A stretch of DNA of 64,000 bases from Neckera pumila. Its lineage: Eukaryota; Streptophyta; Bryopsida; Hypnales; Neckeraceae. Below are positions 1 to 11,512 of the stretch, piece after piece (position 1 is the stretch's first letter; every line of letters begins with the position of its first letter). Position numbers and translations under genes: made by a program. The DNA lies in NCBI GenBank assembly GCA_963969595.1, contig OZ018417.1:8620501-8684500 (forward strand), given 5' to 3'. The notes beneath the pieces are model-generated. The model saw only the letters and a program-made list of their open reading frames with translations. It did not search any database and was not told where the DNA came from.

Positions 1-890
1 AATTATCATTTCTAGTACAAATACCAACTATAGAAAAAAAACATTTTTGGACACTTGTAATTGTAGAATCTTGTAGTACGCTGGTTTGAGAAGATGTGGA
101 AAAAATTCCAAAATTTCCACATGTTGATTGCAAGATATTAGCATTTGAATTGACAAAAGTCCTCTTTTTGGCCCTTTGAAAAACTAAGCAGCTGCACTTC
201 ACAAGGTCACATTTGTATGAAAAAATGTCCAAAAAGGTGGTTACTCTTTGGACTTGTTCTTTAAGGCAAGTTGGCTACATATTTGAAATTTTTGGATCAT
301 TTGGAATTGTACAACATATAGGGAAAAGATGGTAAGTAGAAAAAGTAGATAATTATTCAAAATACTAAATTGTCAAGAATTTAGTTATGTAATTGAAAAA
401 TACCAATTTCAATCGTTGTGATGTTGTAATAAACAATCTGCACCCAATGTTTTTATTTATTTTCAAAAGTATTGAAAATAGAATTAAACAAAGAACTTTA
501 AAGCTTATTTTAGAGTAGAAAATCCATAACTACCCGCAAACTAAAACTCCTCATAACTTTCATTTCAATAATCAAAATGGAATGATTCCAAGCTTTCCAC
601 AAATATATATATCTAGAAAATCAATTTCAATTTTTATTTCTTAATAAATTGATTTTTAAAGAATTTTTTTGAACTGCTCAGGTTGTCCGCCGAGCAATGA
701 AAATGACATGTCGTACAATAACTTCTTGACCATGTAGTCAAAAGTTATGAAAATTGTTGGGCCTTAAAGCTACTCCTCATTCCCATATTGTGTGAAAATT
801 TCAAAGAAAAAATTAAGAATTTCATTCATAGTGAGTTGCCCCCAAAATGCTATGTTCTCAAAAAAGCATGTTCAAGGCTTTAGGAGTTAA
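1..890 (-). mobile_element. TTAA-bordered element, subfamily A, cut by left edge
   Basis: The right terminus reads CTTTAGGAGTTAA at 878-890, a one-base variant of the CTTTAGGGGTTAA terminus found on many other repeats here. The body matches 22011-22938 closely in the same orientation (shared tracts such as a CATTTCTAGTACAAATACCAA stretch near position 10 and GGCAGCTGCA-like sequence near 190), and matches 62652-63588 in reverse. No ORF of useful size is present, so it is non-autonomous. The left end lies outside the window. Confidence 0.75.
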
Positions 891-1079
891 ACCAATGATT
901 CACACGATATGAGAATGGATGATTTCCACGGTCACCAGTCCATCTTTTAAGGGTGTGACTAAATTATTGTCTTATGAGATGTGGTGGTGCATTGAAGACC
1001 ACCACTATGTTCAGCACCAACCACCCCTTAACCATGTACTGCTATTGTAGACAAGAAGTGTCCAATGGATGACTTGAGT

Positions 1080-1690
1080 TGAAATTGGGGGATGGGAAAA
1101 AGATATTTTTCCATCCAATTTTATTATTTTGAAGGGTACTTGTTACATTTCAGAGAGAGTACTGCAAAGTCCGTCATTATAATCCTATTGATGTTTTCTA
1201 AAGAAGGAGATGCTTATCTATAGACCATCCTTGTAGTGAATTTGGCTTATTTCTTACTATTTATTCTTGATGTGAATTTTAGCTATAAAAGTGGTCTTTC
1301 TAAATTTGAGTCCAACTTATGAAATGAAACTTATCCATTGCACTTTCTACTCCAATTTTGAAAAAATCTTAAATTTCAATATTTTATAGCAATATGAACT
1401 TTGGGCCTGTAACTATGGTTTGTTGATTTTCTATCTATAGAATGACATGATAACTTTGATTTATACCATGATGTTACTATACACTATATTATACATCTAT
1501 AGTGAAAATTTCAGATTTTTTGGAGTATATTTTGTATTTGATATGAATTTTCTTCATTTTTTTCTTCAGAAATTCATAGTACTTTCAAAGCTTCTCCAAA
1601 AAAAGGTTCAAAATTTTACAAATTGTAGTAGAAATGTGATTTCATTTGTGGAAAATAAATACAAGATTTTTCATTTATATCTAGTTGGAA
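1080..1690 (-). repeat. Dispersed repeat E, copy 1
   Basis: Reverse-complement copy of a roughly 600-bp repeat also present at about 44200-44840 and 55090-55740. Shared landmarks include a tract corresponding to a TATGGTTTGTTGATTTTCTA segment near 1415-1435 and one near 1540-1565 (GATATGAATTTTCTTCATTT). Termini are not clear and no coding potential was recognised. Sequence from 1691 to 2204 holds nothing I can identify. Confidence 0.6.
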
Positions 1691-2204
1691 AACAACAACA
1701 AACAAAATAATGAACAATGAGGCTAGAACCCAGTCGGATCATGGGTCCGTCCTTACAAAGTAAAAGTCCTTGCAAAAGTTCTTTCCTTTCTTCCCACACT
1801 TTTTTACTAGCTTCCACATCTTCCACTAAAGCCATAGTCAAAGTTGACCAAGTTGGCGTGAGTATAAAACTACCCAGCACCAAGGCCCTCTGTTGCTAAG
1901 CAAATAATGTGGTAGTGATGATAGGAACGGTACAACCTATACCATGAAGTAGCATTTTTTTTACTGTAGCTCTTGTGTTCCTGGCAACATGTCGTGATTG
2001 CATAAAATTTGGAAGGATGTTAGAGTATTCGCTCCTTTTTTTCAGAACTGGCAGAATTTTGTCCCCCAAAAAGCGTTGTTGTGAAGGCTTACTGGTGTGG
2101 AGCTATTTTTTCTCTTCTCTAGACAAGCGCAACAAGCCTAGAATGGCGTCAATGAGGGCTGTTGGCAAGGCAAGGTGGTGATGCTCTCACTGGCTTGAAC
2201 TTAT

Positions 2205-2511
2205 TAAGGTAGTATCTTCTAAAAGCGACTCGCTTCTAAACCGATCATGATACAAAGGTACATTTTGCTTTCTTTGATGTATTAGTAGTGTACATTTCAA
2301 GAGGTGGTCGATTTTAGTGACCACTGCGTTTCAACTTCAAAAATTTGTAAATAAATCCACAATGATCCCCAAAAAATGAAACAACTTGAATTAGATGCCA
2401 ATTCCATTTTTCTTCCTATAAAAATTTACTGAAAATTGTTTCAAGGAGTTTCGCTTCCCCGACACAAGGCAAACAACTCTTAAATGGTCGCCTTAAGAGC
2501 AGACTACTTTA
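2205..2511. mobile_element. MITE, TAAGGTAGT-ended
   Basis: Starts TAAGGTAGTATCTTCTAAAA and ends with the inverse of TAAAGTAGTCTGCTCTTAAG, giving imperfect terminal inverted repeats of about 25 bp around a 307-bp body. The interior resembles 56430-56660 in the same orientation and 4380-4540 in the opposite orientation. No ORF. The superfamily is not assigned; it shares its first eight bases with the next three elements. Confidence 0.55.
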
Positions 2512-2561
2512 TTACCACCCAAGCCAGCATGCTCGCTCTCCCTCCCTCTAGCTAAGCTTAT

Positions 2562-2981
2562 GGTAGAGCCACCCATTCCTGACCAGTGACCCATTTCCGA
2601 CCAATGACCCATTCCCGACCTATAGGTGCAAGTATTTTTTACCAAGCTTAAAATGTATTTTTTTTTCCTTTTCAAGGTTGGAACTAATAAATACATGCCA
2701 TATGTTTTAAGTTGTGAGAAAGAAAGTAGGACATAATGATTAGGAAAAAAATTCTCGAATGATGGGAATTGGAACAGTCTAAACAATGGCCACGGGTCTG
2801 GAGCACTTTTTTGCCTCCCAAAATTCATCATAATTTCAGTTCCAACAATAAAATTACCAAATTTTTTGCAATCCTTGTCATTTTTATCAATGTACCTTTG
2901 AAAAATATTTGTTTTGCCTTGCACTACTAACTCCTGATCATGTTGGAATTCCTTATTCGGTTGGTTATGGGAGGCTCTACC
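2562..2981 (+). mobile_element. MITE, GGTAGAGCC-ended
   Basis: A 420-bp unit bounded by GGTAGAGCCACCC and GGCTCTACC, with a near-identical sister at 56844-57243 whose ends extend the inverted repeat to TAAGGTAGAGC. Just inside the left end is a short tandem array of three imperfect copies of ACCAGTGACCCATTCCCG-like sequence. Interior landmarks (CAAGGTTGGAACTAATA, CTCCCAAAATTCAT) are shared with 3523-3905 and 3990-4374, so all are one lineage with different termini. No coding capacity. Confidence 0.7.
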
Positions 2982-3522
2982 TTATATAATTGCCAACCCA
3001 GAGGAAGTGTCCGTCCAGAATGCCATCTGAAGTTAAAGCGTCCATCATGCCATACTGATTGCACCTGCAAGCGAGCTTGGTCGTACACCTTGAACCGGAC
3101 TTTTCTGTCTGTCTGCCTGTTTGTTTGTGTGGTCCTTCAGGCATCAGTTCCATGGTAATCAGTTCCAGTCAGTCCCTTTAACTGAAATTATTAGAAATAG
3201 CATCAATCTCAATTGCCCAAAGAGTGATGCGCACTGCTCAGCTCACGCAGGAAACATGCTGTTGGACTGGGCCTACTTTGATGCCTCCCTCATTGACAAG
3301 GAATTTCATGGTTTTATGTATAGGGCAATGCCCGACAATAAGGGCATTGCCTGACGTAAATCACGACTGAAAGAGGAGATAAAATTGGATGAAACAATGA
3401 GCCGGATGAAAAATACGTAATCCCTGATTATGCGGTTTTGCCCGTGTAATCGGGGATTGCGGCACAGAAGCTTCCCGCCGATTGAATGGGACGGGAATTA
3501 GGAGTGGTTTACGGTTGTACGG

Positions 3523-3905
3523 TAAGGTAGAAGCACCAGTTGTCGACCACACCCAATACACAACTTGTAGGGTGCGCTATTTCCAACCTTAGGTTGGAAA
3601 TTAGGCTTGAGTGTTGTTTTTATGTCCTTTTCAAGGTTGGGACTAATATGGTTATGACACATGTCCCAAAATAGTGAGCATCCTTGACGATTGGAATTGG
3701 AAGACTCTAGACTTTGTCTACTAGTGAAATGCACTTTTTGGCTCCCAAAATTCACTGTAATTTCAATTTTGGGAATTAAATTCTGAAAATTTTGCAATCT
3801 CCATGTTTCCTATCTTCCTACATGGGAAAAATATCCACCACCTCATACTGCGCACAATCTGCTCCAAAACTCCTTAAATGATCGACTACTGGTGCTTCTA
3901 CCTTA
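3523..3905 (+). mobile_element. MITE, TAAGGTAGAAGC-ended (left half of a head-to-head pair)
   Basis: 383-bp element. The left terminus TAAGGTAGAAGCACCAGT is matched by the inverse at the right end, with about 24 of 26 bases agreeing. The body is a diverged copy of 2562-2981. It faces a related copy at 3990-4374 in opposite orientation, only about 85 bp away, so the pair forms a long inverted repeat. Confidence 0.7.
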
Positions 3906-3989
3906 GAGTGAGGAGGATACTCAATTTGCTGGGCACACAAAACATGATGGGATCAAGTCTACCCAAAAGGTAATTTAATCTGCTCTCAC

Positions 3990-4374
3990 TAAGGTAACCG
4001 ATCATTTAAGCAATTTTGGAGCAGAATATATGCAGGATGAGGTGGTGGAAATTTTTCCCATGTAGGAAGATAGGAAATATGGGGATAGCAAATTTTTCGG
4101 AATTTTATTCCCAAAACTGAAATTACTGTGAATTTTGGGAGTCAAAAACTACTCTTCACCAACAACTAATGTCTAGAGTCCATCAATTCCAATCATAGCC
4201 AAGCTCCTTTTTTGCTCACTACTTCCGAGGGGGCATGTATTATGACCTTATTAGTCCCTATTTTGAATAGGACAGAAAACACACATTTCAAGCTTGAGTT
4301 CCAGCCTTGGTTGGAAATAGCGCACCCTACAGGTTGGATACTGGGTGTGGTTGGTTACTAGTACACTTACCTTA
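3990..4374 (-). mobile_element. MITE, TAAGGTAA-ended (right half of a head-to-head pair)
   Basis: 385-bp inverted relative of 3523-3905. Shared inverted landmarks include the GTAGGGTGCGC tract near 3570 against GCGCACCCTAC near 4321, and the CATGTAGGAAGATAGGAAA tract near 4050. Termini TAAGGTAACCGATC and the inverse of TAAGGTAAGTGTAC are only loosely inverted. No ORF. Confidence 0.65.
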
Positions 4375-5034
4375 CCAAAAGGGAAACTGCTCTTAAATCG
4401 ACCATTGAAGAGCTAATTGCCTTTCTGGGGAAGCTAAACTTCTTGGAAATAATTTTTGGTAAATTTTCATATGGAAGAAAAATGGAATTGGCATCAAACC
4501 CAAGTTGTTTCACATTTTTTGGTGAATCTAACCATATGAATGGAATCTAAAACTCAAAATCTACAATTTTTATTTGTATACCAATTCCAAAACACTCTTC
4601 CAAATAGTATTTTATGATGATTCTTCTCAAATCGTCAATTTTGGAGAACACTTTGTATGCTAAAGGACTAAAGGGAATATTTGGCAATATATATATATAT
4701 ATATTTTTTAATGGATAAAATTGCTAAATTGGTACCAAAAAGTGGGTGGAAGAATATTTTGGATGAATAAATGGATTATCATCTTCATTTTTTTAAAATA
4801 TACAACACTTGAACTTATTGTGATTTAGTAGATGTTTACAATTTCATTTGCCTTCCTAATCAGGTGTTCAAAAGTGCCTACTAAGATACAATGGAAATTC
4901 CTTTGAGTGAACTAGGAACTAGATCCAACAAAAAAAAATATTTCTTTGAAAGCTTTCAAGAAGCTTAACCTTGGAAGAAAGCAACCCTATGACTAAAGTA
5001 GTCATCCAAATACTCCAATTACTGGATTAATGGG
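4375..5034. other. AT-rich spacer
   Basis: No gene is visible. 4380-4540 is an inverted, diverged copy of 2340-2510. A short TA dinucleotide run lies at about 4688-4704. The rest is unique AT-rich sequence. Confidence 0.5.
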
Positions 5035-5757
5035 GCAGCCCAAAAATTTGCACATTTTTTTATTTTATTTTAGTATTTTTTTTCTCATAGATTAAATTTT
5101 TGTCTAGTCTTAAAAGCTTTGATTCATTTCATTTGAATTTGTTATGAGAAAGTTAGGGACATTCTTGTTTTTCGGGCAGTTAGAGCATCATTTTGAAAAA
5201 AATAACTTGTAGGACTCATTTCTGAATGCAATTTTTCAAATTTTTCAAATTTTTTTTTGGCATGGTTTAGTTTACTTGCTAGAACAATCTCACCATTGGA
5301 ATTAGTGCATTTTAATTCCATCTAAAATATATGAATATTTTAGGTTTTCCTTCTATCTCGTACCTACTTCTATTTAACAATTTTTTTAATAGTGAAAATT
5401 AATTTTTTTTGTTAATTTTTTTTTTGTTAGATTTTCAACTCAATTCTCCACTTTAAACATTTAAAGCTCAATACTCGGTTGAGCAAAATTTTAAGTTAAA
5501 AATGTTCAAAGTCAAAAAATCTAGTCCCACAATGTGCTGAAAGTCTTGTTTTTTTCACTTTAAACATAGATATCTTGCAATTTGTGCAATCAAAAATTCT
5601 GAAATTTTTTCCACACATTTTTATACTAGTTAGGTGTAAGATCCTACAATTAGATATGCAAAAAGAACATTTTTAATTTTTTTCCACTCTTTGCTAAAAA
5701 AATGGCAGTTTTGAGTGTTTTTTGGCAAAAAAAAGGCCTTGGGCCTTTAGGGGTTAA
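5035..5757 (-). mobile_element. TTAA-bordered element, subfamily B, 5'-truncated
   Basis: The right terminus GGCCTTGGGCCTTTAGGGG-TTAA ends at 5757. The body carries subfamily B landmarks (AAGCTTTGATTCATTTCATT near 5110, a GTTATGAGAAAGTTAGGGAC tract near 5140) shared with 13264-13849, 48554-49486, 52724-53627 and 58450-59367. The opposite terminus is not recognisable, so the left boundary is approximate. Confidence 0.65.
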
Positions 5758-5826
5758 GCACTACAAAGCCACATCCCTTGATTAAACATCCCTGATAAGG
5801 CCCCATAATGCACATGTAATAATGTT

Positions 5827-5931
5827 ACACAAAATAGTGAAATTAGGTTGCCCCAGACTATAGTTGACCATGTCTGAAAGTGTTAGATATGAGAAATTAG
5901 TGTGGGGCAACCTAATTTCACTATTTTGTGT
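5827..5931. repeat. Perfect 28-bp foldback with 49-bp loop
   Basis: Bases 5827-5854 (starting ACACAAAATAGTGAAATTAG) are the exact reverse complement of 5904-5931. The loop is 5855-5903. It may be a very young foldback MITE or a hairpin-forming small-RNA locus; the sequence does not decide. Confidence 0.85.
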
Positions 5932-6550
5932 AGGTACAATAATTTGGGTGTAATATAGTCAGGCATGATAATTTGGGCAACCTCGCATGCTTAATGCAAT
6001 GGGATTCCCCACCATGAGGGCCTCCTATCATGTGAGGACCCCACCCCCCTCAAACTCGGGCTCCCGCCCTCGCCTCTGAGGGAATGTCCTCACACGACAA
6101 GCGGCCCTCGTAGTAGGGCGTCCCACTATACATTAGACCCTCCTAGGTGGACAACATCTTTATAGAAATATACAATTAACCTTTAAAAGGATGAAGGGGT
6201 GATTTTGGAAATCATCCCTTTCCATTACCGTGTGAATCATTGGCTTAAGAAATAGCAAAAGTACTCATTAGAAGCCAAACTTCTGTAGAAGACCTCCCCT
6301 TTTTCACAACAAAATTCCGAGGATAAATAGTTGCACTTTTGTCCTACATAAGATATTCTCTTGTCATTCATCGGACACAAAACCTCCACCTCGACATTTA
6401 AGGGTTAGTATTTGAAACCATGCTCAACAGCTTAATATATGGTTGCTTCCTGAACAGGATCACATGCAATGGAAATTGACTATGTGTTTAAAAAAACAAA
6501 AGACAAAAAACTGGCTTTCTTAGGGCAGCATTGCAAGTTAATTCCTTGAT
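5932..6550. other. GC-richer spacer upstream of the small gene
   Basis: 6000-6130 is a GC-rich patch with several short GAGGGC/GCCCTC inverted words, unlike the flanks. 6185-6245 resembles 885-955 in inverted orientation. No gene is recognised; the promoter of the 8.2-kb gene probably lies at the right end of this stretch. Confidence 0.4.
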
Positions 6551-6875
6551 TGCGGAGTGCCTGCTACCACGGCACCCAGCTCAGATTTGAAGGGTCAGGA
6601 CGAATTCTTCGTTCGTCTCCGTCCGTCTCCCGCGAGCTCTCTTCATTCAAGCTGGTCAATCATGGTCAGAAAGTTTTCTATAATGCAGAGTTGCAGTGAA
6701 AGCACTGCAGAGATGACCTGTCAGCCAGCTCAGATTTTTAAGGGTTGGAGCGAATGGTCTATCGTCTCTCTCGCTGGTCATTCTCCCTTATAACCAACTT
6801 CTTCCTGTCCGTCGCTAGCCGCGTACTGCCCATTCTTCATTGCGCTCTGCTTGGCTCTCACCAGCAAGCAACCAG

Positions 6876-8077
6876 GTATGTGTACGGTCGATCGCTGTCT
6901 CTTCTCTCCCTGTCATCCGAGATGGCGATCCAACCGCGTAGGAAATTGAGCATTTAGCACCTTCGTTGCGTGTAATGTGGCATAGAGAAGTCGAGCTAGG
7001 ATTGGCATGGTTGGAAGCATTTCTTGGATTGAAACGATCTTTGTAAATGTTGTCTGCTTCACCCGATCGTCTCCTTTAACCAGTCGATCACACAGAACGG
7101 ATTTGTATTTGGAATTTCTTTCTTTCTTGATAGCGTAGACGAGTTTGTGCTCCTTTCTTGTTTGTTTCTTCTTTCGAGGGAGGAGGAAAGTGTTGTGTCA
7201 ACGATCGAGATCGCGTGCGCGTTTGACTTGGAACGAGCGATGGAGAGCAATTTGCGAGGCGAAAGGAACGTCCCGATTTACGTCTTTTAATTGATTTTTT
7301 GGTTTGAAATCGGGCATTCTCTGACCGGTCGAGACGCCGAGGATTGGCATTGTGAAGTTTTTTTTGGATTGTTAGGATCTTCGTATGCATTAAGAGATTT
7401 TCGTCTTTTGCCAATCGCACCAGATATTCGTCTTTTGCCAGTCGCACCAGATTTTCTCCGTTACTCAGTCACAGTGAGCAGGCTGGTGTTTGGAGTTTCT
7501 TCCTTTCTTTGTTGGATTCGGCCATTCTCTGTTTGTTTGCGGTAAAGTTTCGAATCCTTACGTAACTCCTCCTCATTGTTACGAAGAACGGTCGACTATT
7601 TCAGAATCGATTTTCTGGACTGCGTTTTCTCCTAATTAGTATTGAGGTTTTATCTGTCATCTTGTTTTCTTTACCTGTAACCTCTTAGATAGAAGCGTTC
7701 GAATTGACGCTGAGCAAGCAAAACCGTTCTCGAACGCCGCTGATCGTAATAATGCCTTGAGAAGTCATCGCTCTGTTCCTCGCCTCCATTGTCTTTAGAT
7801 TCGTCTGCAAACATAGAGCGAAGTCCGATCATTCGTTTTTACTTCTGAAAGTTTTTCCTGCTGAAGCTGGTTCAATGGCGAAGCTTTTCACTCTGACTGC
7901 AATCTAGAATGCACATCGGAATCCTCACTCACTCGTCTTTGATGGACTCTTGGTACACTAGTAAATTTGAGTCTACAGGTGTTGACTTCTCCTTTTAAGT
8001 ATACATGTGCAAAGTTTTCTTGGAGTGTCATCATTTTGTGGTAATCTAAGATCTTGGTGTCCAGTGTTGTTTGGCAG
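6876..8077 (+). other. Probable 5'UTR intron of the small-protein gene
   Basis: A donor-like ACCAG|GTATGT sits at 6871-6881 and an acceptor-like TTGGCAG ends at 8077, 90 bp before the start codon at 8168. The enclosed 1.2 kb is T-rich but less AT-rich than the spacers and has no conserved coding sequence. Many plant housekeeping genes carry a long leader intron, which makes this reading attractive. Splice sites are guessed from consensus only; other donors or acceptors in the region cannot be excluded. Short reading frames at 6557-6957 and 7291-7545 match nothing I know and are probably leader or intron sequence. Confidence 0.45.
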
Positions 8078-8167
8078 GATCTATCACTCCTCTATGTCGG
8101 ATCGGTGAAAACTGGACGTCTACACATTTCCTTTCAAGGGACACATTCGTTAAGATCTCTCGTAGCG

Positions 8168-8407
8168 ATGGCCGCATACGAAAGGCAGGAATCAAACGGT
8201 TGGGCCGATCAATGGGATAAGCACTTCGACGAGGATGTGGGAGGCCAGGGAGGGCGAAAGAGGAGCAGGATGTCCAAGGTTAAAGCTGCGGCCTCCAACA
8301 GCGTGGAAATGACAATGAGCGCTGCTACCGTGAGCGCACAGAAAGTGAAGTCCGGCACTTCAACCAGCCTACGTTGGATCAAGGATAAGGTTCAGCGAAA
8401 GAAGTGA
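8168..8407 (+). CDS. Small lysine-rich plant protein of unknown function (79 aa)
   Basis: Single-exon reading frame starting at the ATG at 8168 (MAAYERQESNGWADQWDKHF) and ending with TGA at 8405-8407. The in-frame sequence upstream of this ATG lacks protein-like composition and overlaps the proposed splice acceptor at 8077, so I chose this start. The N-terminus has an acidic, Trp-rich WADQWD motif (residues 12-17). Residues 29-36 are basic (GRKRSRMS). The rest is an alanine/serine/lysine-rich, probably helical tract with a repeated KVK core and a C-terminal SLRWIKDKVQRKK. There is no signal peptide or membrane segment. I have an impression of small plant proteins with this WADQWD...VKSGTS...WIKDK layout but know no function or name. 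GC content and codon use are clearly gene-like against the flanks. Confidence 0.7.
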   Translation: MAAYERQESNGWADQWDKHFDEDVGGQGGRKRSRMSKVKAAASNSVEMTMSAATVSAQKVKSGTSTSLRWIKDKVQRKK

Positions 8408-11400
8408 ACGATCTGGATATCCTGTAAGAATCATGCCGTTTTAATTTCATCATTTTGGCTTCGGCGATGGTGGATGTATACGGATACTTGTAAAGCGCTA
8501 TATTGCCCATCCGTTTTGTGTGATCTCATCTCGGACATTGGCGAAGACTGAGCGTATTGCATATTGTCGTTGTAATTATTCCTATTCATGTCGCTCAAGT
8601 TGTTATCGGAGGAAATAAGGTGGAGAGGTCTTTCGTCATCTTGCTGTAGATGAGGGAAATTGAAAAGGTCTCGCAACAAACCGAGCAGACTATATGAAGA
8701 TCTATACTTTTGTGGTATCAGGTTCACAGGCATTCAAGACCAATATGTGCTATACGAAGCAAATCGTTCAGAGATACTTGAAGGAGATGTTGACACAAAT
8801 GATGAGATTCCTCTCATAATTCACGAGAGAGAACCTGCATTATTGCATTTGCAGTGCCCATTCTTAATTGGTGTGCAAGTATGATGCTATTTTAGGATAC
8901 CTTCGTGCATTTCCGATTTGAAAGCTGCTTTTGCACTCTCTTCTTTTGAATTTAGTAATGTACAGGCTCATTCCATCCGTGATCCGCCGCATTTTCTCGA
9001 ACTGCGACAATGCGACATGGATTTATATAATTGTTCTGGTCGCATCCGCCTCTAATTTTAGTATTAAAATGTGTGCAAATGTCCTTCGTCGTCTGAGAGA
9101 CATGTCTCTCAGTTTGAGGGTTGTTCGATGTTCTCTTACGTTTTGAGTGTACTCATTTTTATTTTAAAGCGATTCCTGTTGTAAGCTTAGCTACCTTGGT
9201 CACCTTCATGTTGTTTACAACATGCGCAGCAGGGCAAGAACCTTGGCATCTCCAACTTTTGGATGAAAAAATGCAACAATTAATGTTTGAACCCACCATT
9301 AAATTCTCTTTGCCCATTGGACTATGCAGTGTTTGATAGGGTTGGCAACTCCTCGAAGGGCATCTCCATCAGCGTAAGAAACTTCATCAGCACCAAAAAT
9401 TTGTATTACTTGGTGAGGGTCACTTGTTAATTCCAAATATTGCAGCAATTTCCCATCAATTCTAAGACTCCTAGTAAGCAGAAGCAGAAAAAAAAAACAT
9501 TATTTATAATGACAACATGTTAATAACAGAAGAAAAAGTAGTGCAAATTAACCCCACAATTATTCACCGCTTTTCACTTGAAATAAGTGTGCAACGGTTA
9601 AAGTGTAGAGAGCATAATCATGTGCCTTCAACTGATTGACACTTTTCAAAGAATCTTTTGCAGCTCCAAATCATTGCAGTCGATCAATGGGAATCGAATT
9701 GTAGCTTCTTGATCTTACTTTTCATGTTGAAGTGTTGACTAAAGGTTGATCATCCCCCCAAAATTCAGATCATTTGACTCCACTCATTATGAGGAATCCC
9801 ACATTGAATCAGGTGTTCCAAGAAGTTGGGGGCAATTCCACATTGAAAACCATTTCATTTGAGAAAAACTATGGGGCTTTTATTTGTTTTAAAATTTCGT
9901 AAATTTTTGTGCCACTGGTAAAAGAATTACATGATAAATAATCGACTAGCTACTGATTCGGCAACTTGTTGTCGAAATAATTTAATTTTCACATTTTGAC
10001 AATTCGGCAACTTGTTTCAATTTTCCTGATTTTCTCTTATTTTTTCAGAATAATTGAAAATTTCTCAAATTATCCCTTGAAATTTTCTCAGATCTTCTCT
10101 TGAAATTTTTCAGATTTTCAAAAATAATTGTAGAATTTTTAAAATTTCAAACACGATCAAAATTTTGCCTAGTTATTTACAAAACTGACCTACATGTACG
10201 GTACTGATCTTCTTGTGGTCATTTTTTCGGTCTTTCCAAACCGTGTTCTACTAGTGTGCAATGCTTGGTGTTATAGAAACTTTTGTGATGACTTACAAAA
10301 TATTCTTGTAATTAACACATGTTTTGTGATTCAAACAATATAATTGGCCATGAAATTTGTCAATGGTAGGATATATAAAGATGCTCTTACTTTGGTATTG
10401 ATTAAAAATTTTGGACTTTCCAAATAGCTACAAACTAGAGTAATTTGTTAGAGGAAAATATTTGGTGTCTTTTAAGGTTTTGTTCTTCATTATTTGATTA
10501 CATTTTTGGCATGCCACACATATTTGAGACAAGCAATTAAATTAAGTTTGTAATGATCAAAATACCTTGATTTTATCCATATTTCAGCATTTATCAAAGC
10601 TTCAATTAGACAATGCATAGAATTTAGACCTTATTTTCAATGATTAATTGAAAACTAGAAAAAAAACAAAATCATTTTGGTTATTTTGATTACATAGAAA
10701 ATTCATTAATAGTATTATCCATCTACTTTTTTCCATTCTTACAAGCAAACAATATATTATTGTAATGCAATGTACATGACACTGTAACCTAAAAATTTCC
10801 AAAATAAAAAGCTAGAGAATCAGATTTAAATTTGTGTATATCAGAATCAATTCCACAAGAATTCCTATATGTGTATAAAATAAACTTACCTTTTTGTGGG
10901 TGTATACCCCCCCGAGTATAATCCGAACTTCTCTCTATGACAAAGTCATTTGAATATTAATTTGCAAAATATGGTGTACTAATTTTTGGTCACAATCCAC
11001 GACTATTCACTATTTCAAAAACCTTGAAAATTCCTACTAGTCAAATAGCAAAATTGAGTTGTAGTACATGTAGTCTATTTTAAAAAATTTAATACGCAAA
11101 ATCCTAGCAATGAACTCTCTTAGTCTCTATATTTTTTGAATTTTGAAAAAAGATTGAAAAGAAAATAAGCACGTCAATTTTTTCTACATGTCTTTGCAAT
11201 TGAATTTCACTTATAATTTCATCACCAATGTTTTTCAATCAATTATCATATAAATTAATGAAATAAACCTAAGAAAATTCATTTTAAATATAGTCTTTAG
11301 TTTTATTTAAACTGAAATTTGGACTACCCCTTCAATTGAGATCCATCCAATGTAGAGGGATGGCCACTTGTATCCCCAATAGTACAATTCCCTAAAATTT

Positions 11401-11509
11401 ACTTCCAACCAATTACAAATCACAGAACTTGCAAAAGCAATAAGTAAGCTATCATTTATTATAACGACTTGCTAATCCCAAGAGAGTATATAGCATACAG
11501 GTAGAGGGA
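8408..11509. other. 3'UTR and long AT-rich spacer
   Basis: The first 100-400 bp after the stop at 8407 are probably 3'UTR. Reading frames at 8660-8884, 8931-9146 and 9121-9336 have no recognisable motifs. 9340-11500 is AT-rich, with no clear repeat shared elsewhere in the window and no gene. Confidence 0.45.
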
Positions 11510-11512
11510 TTA

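Noticed and set aside
6557..6957. Two overlapping open frames of 70-78 codons upstream of the small gene
   Set aside because: No protein motifs, and the region contains a good splice donor; more likely leader exon and intron.
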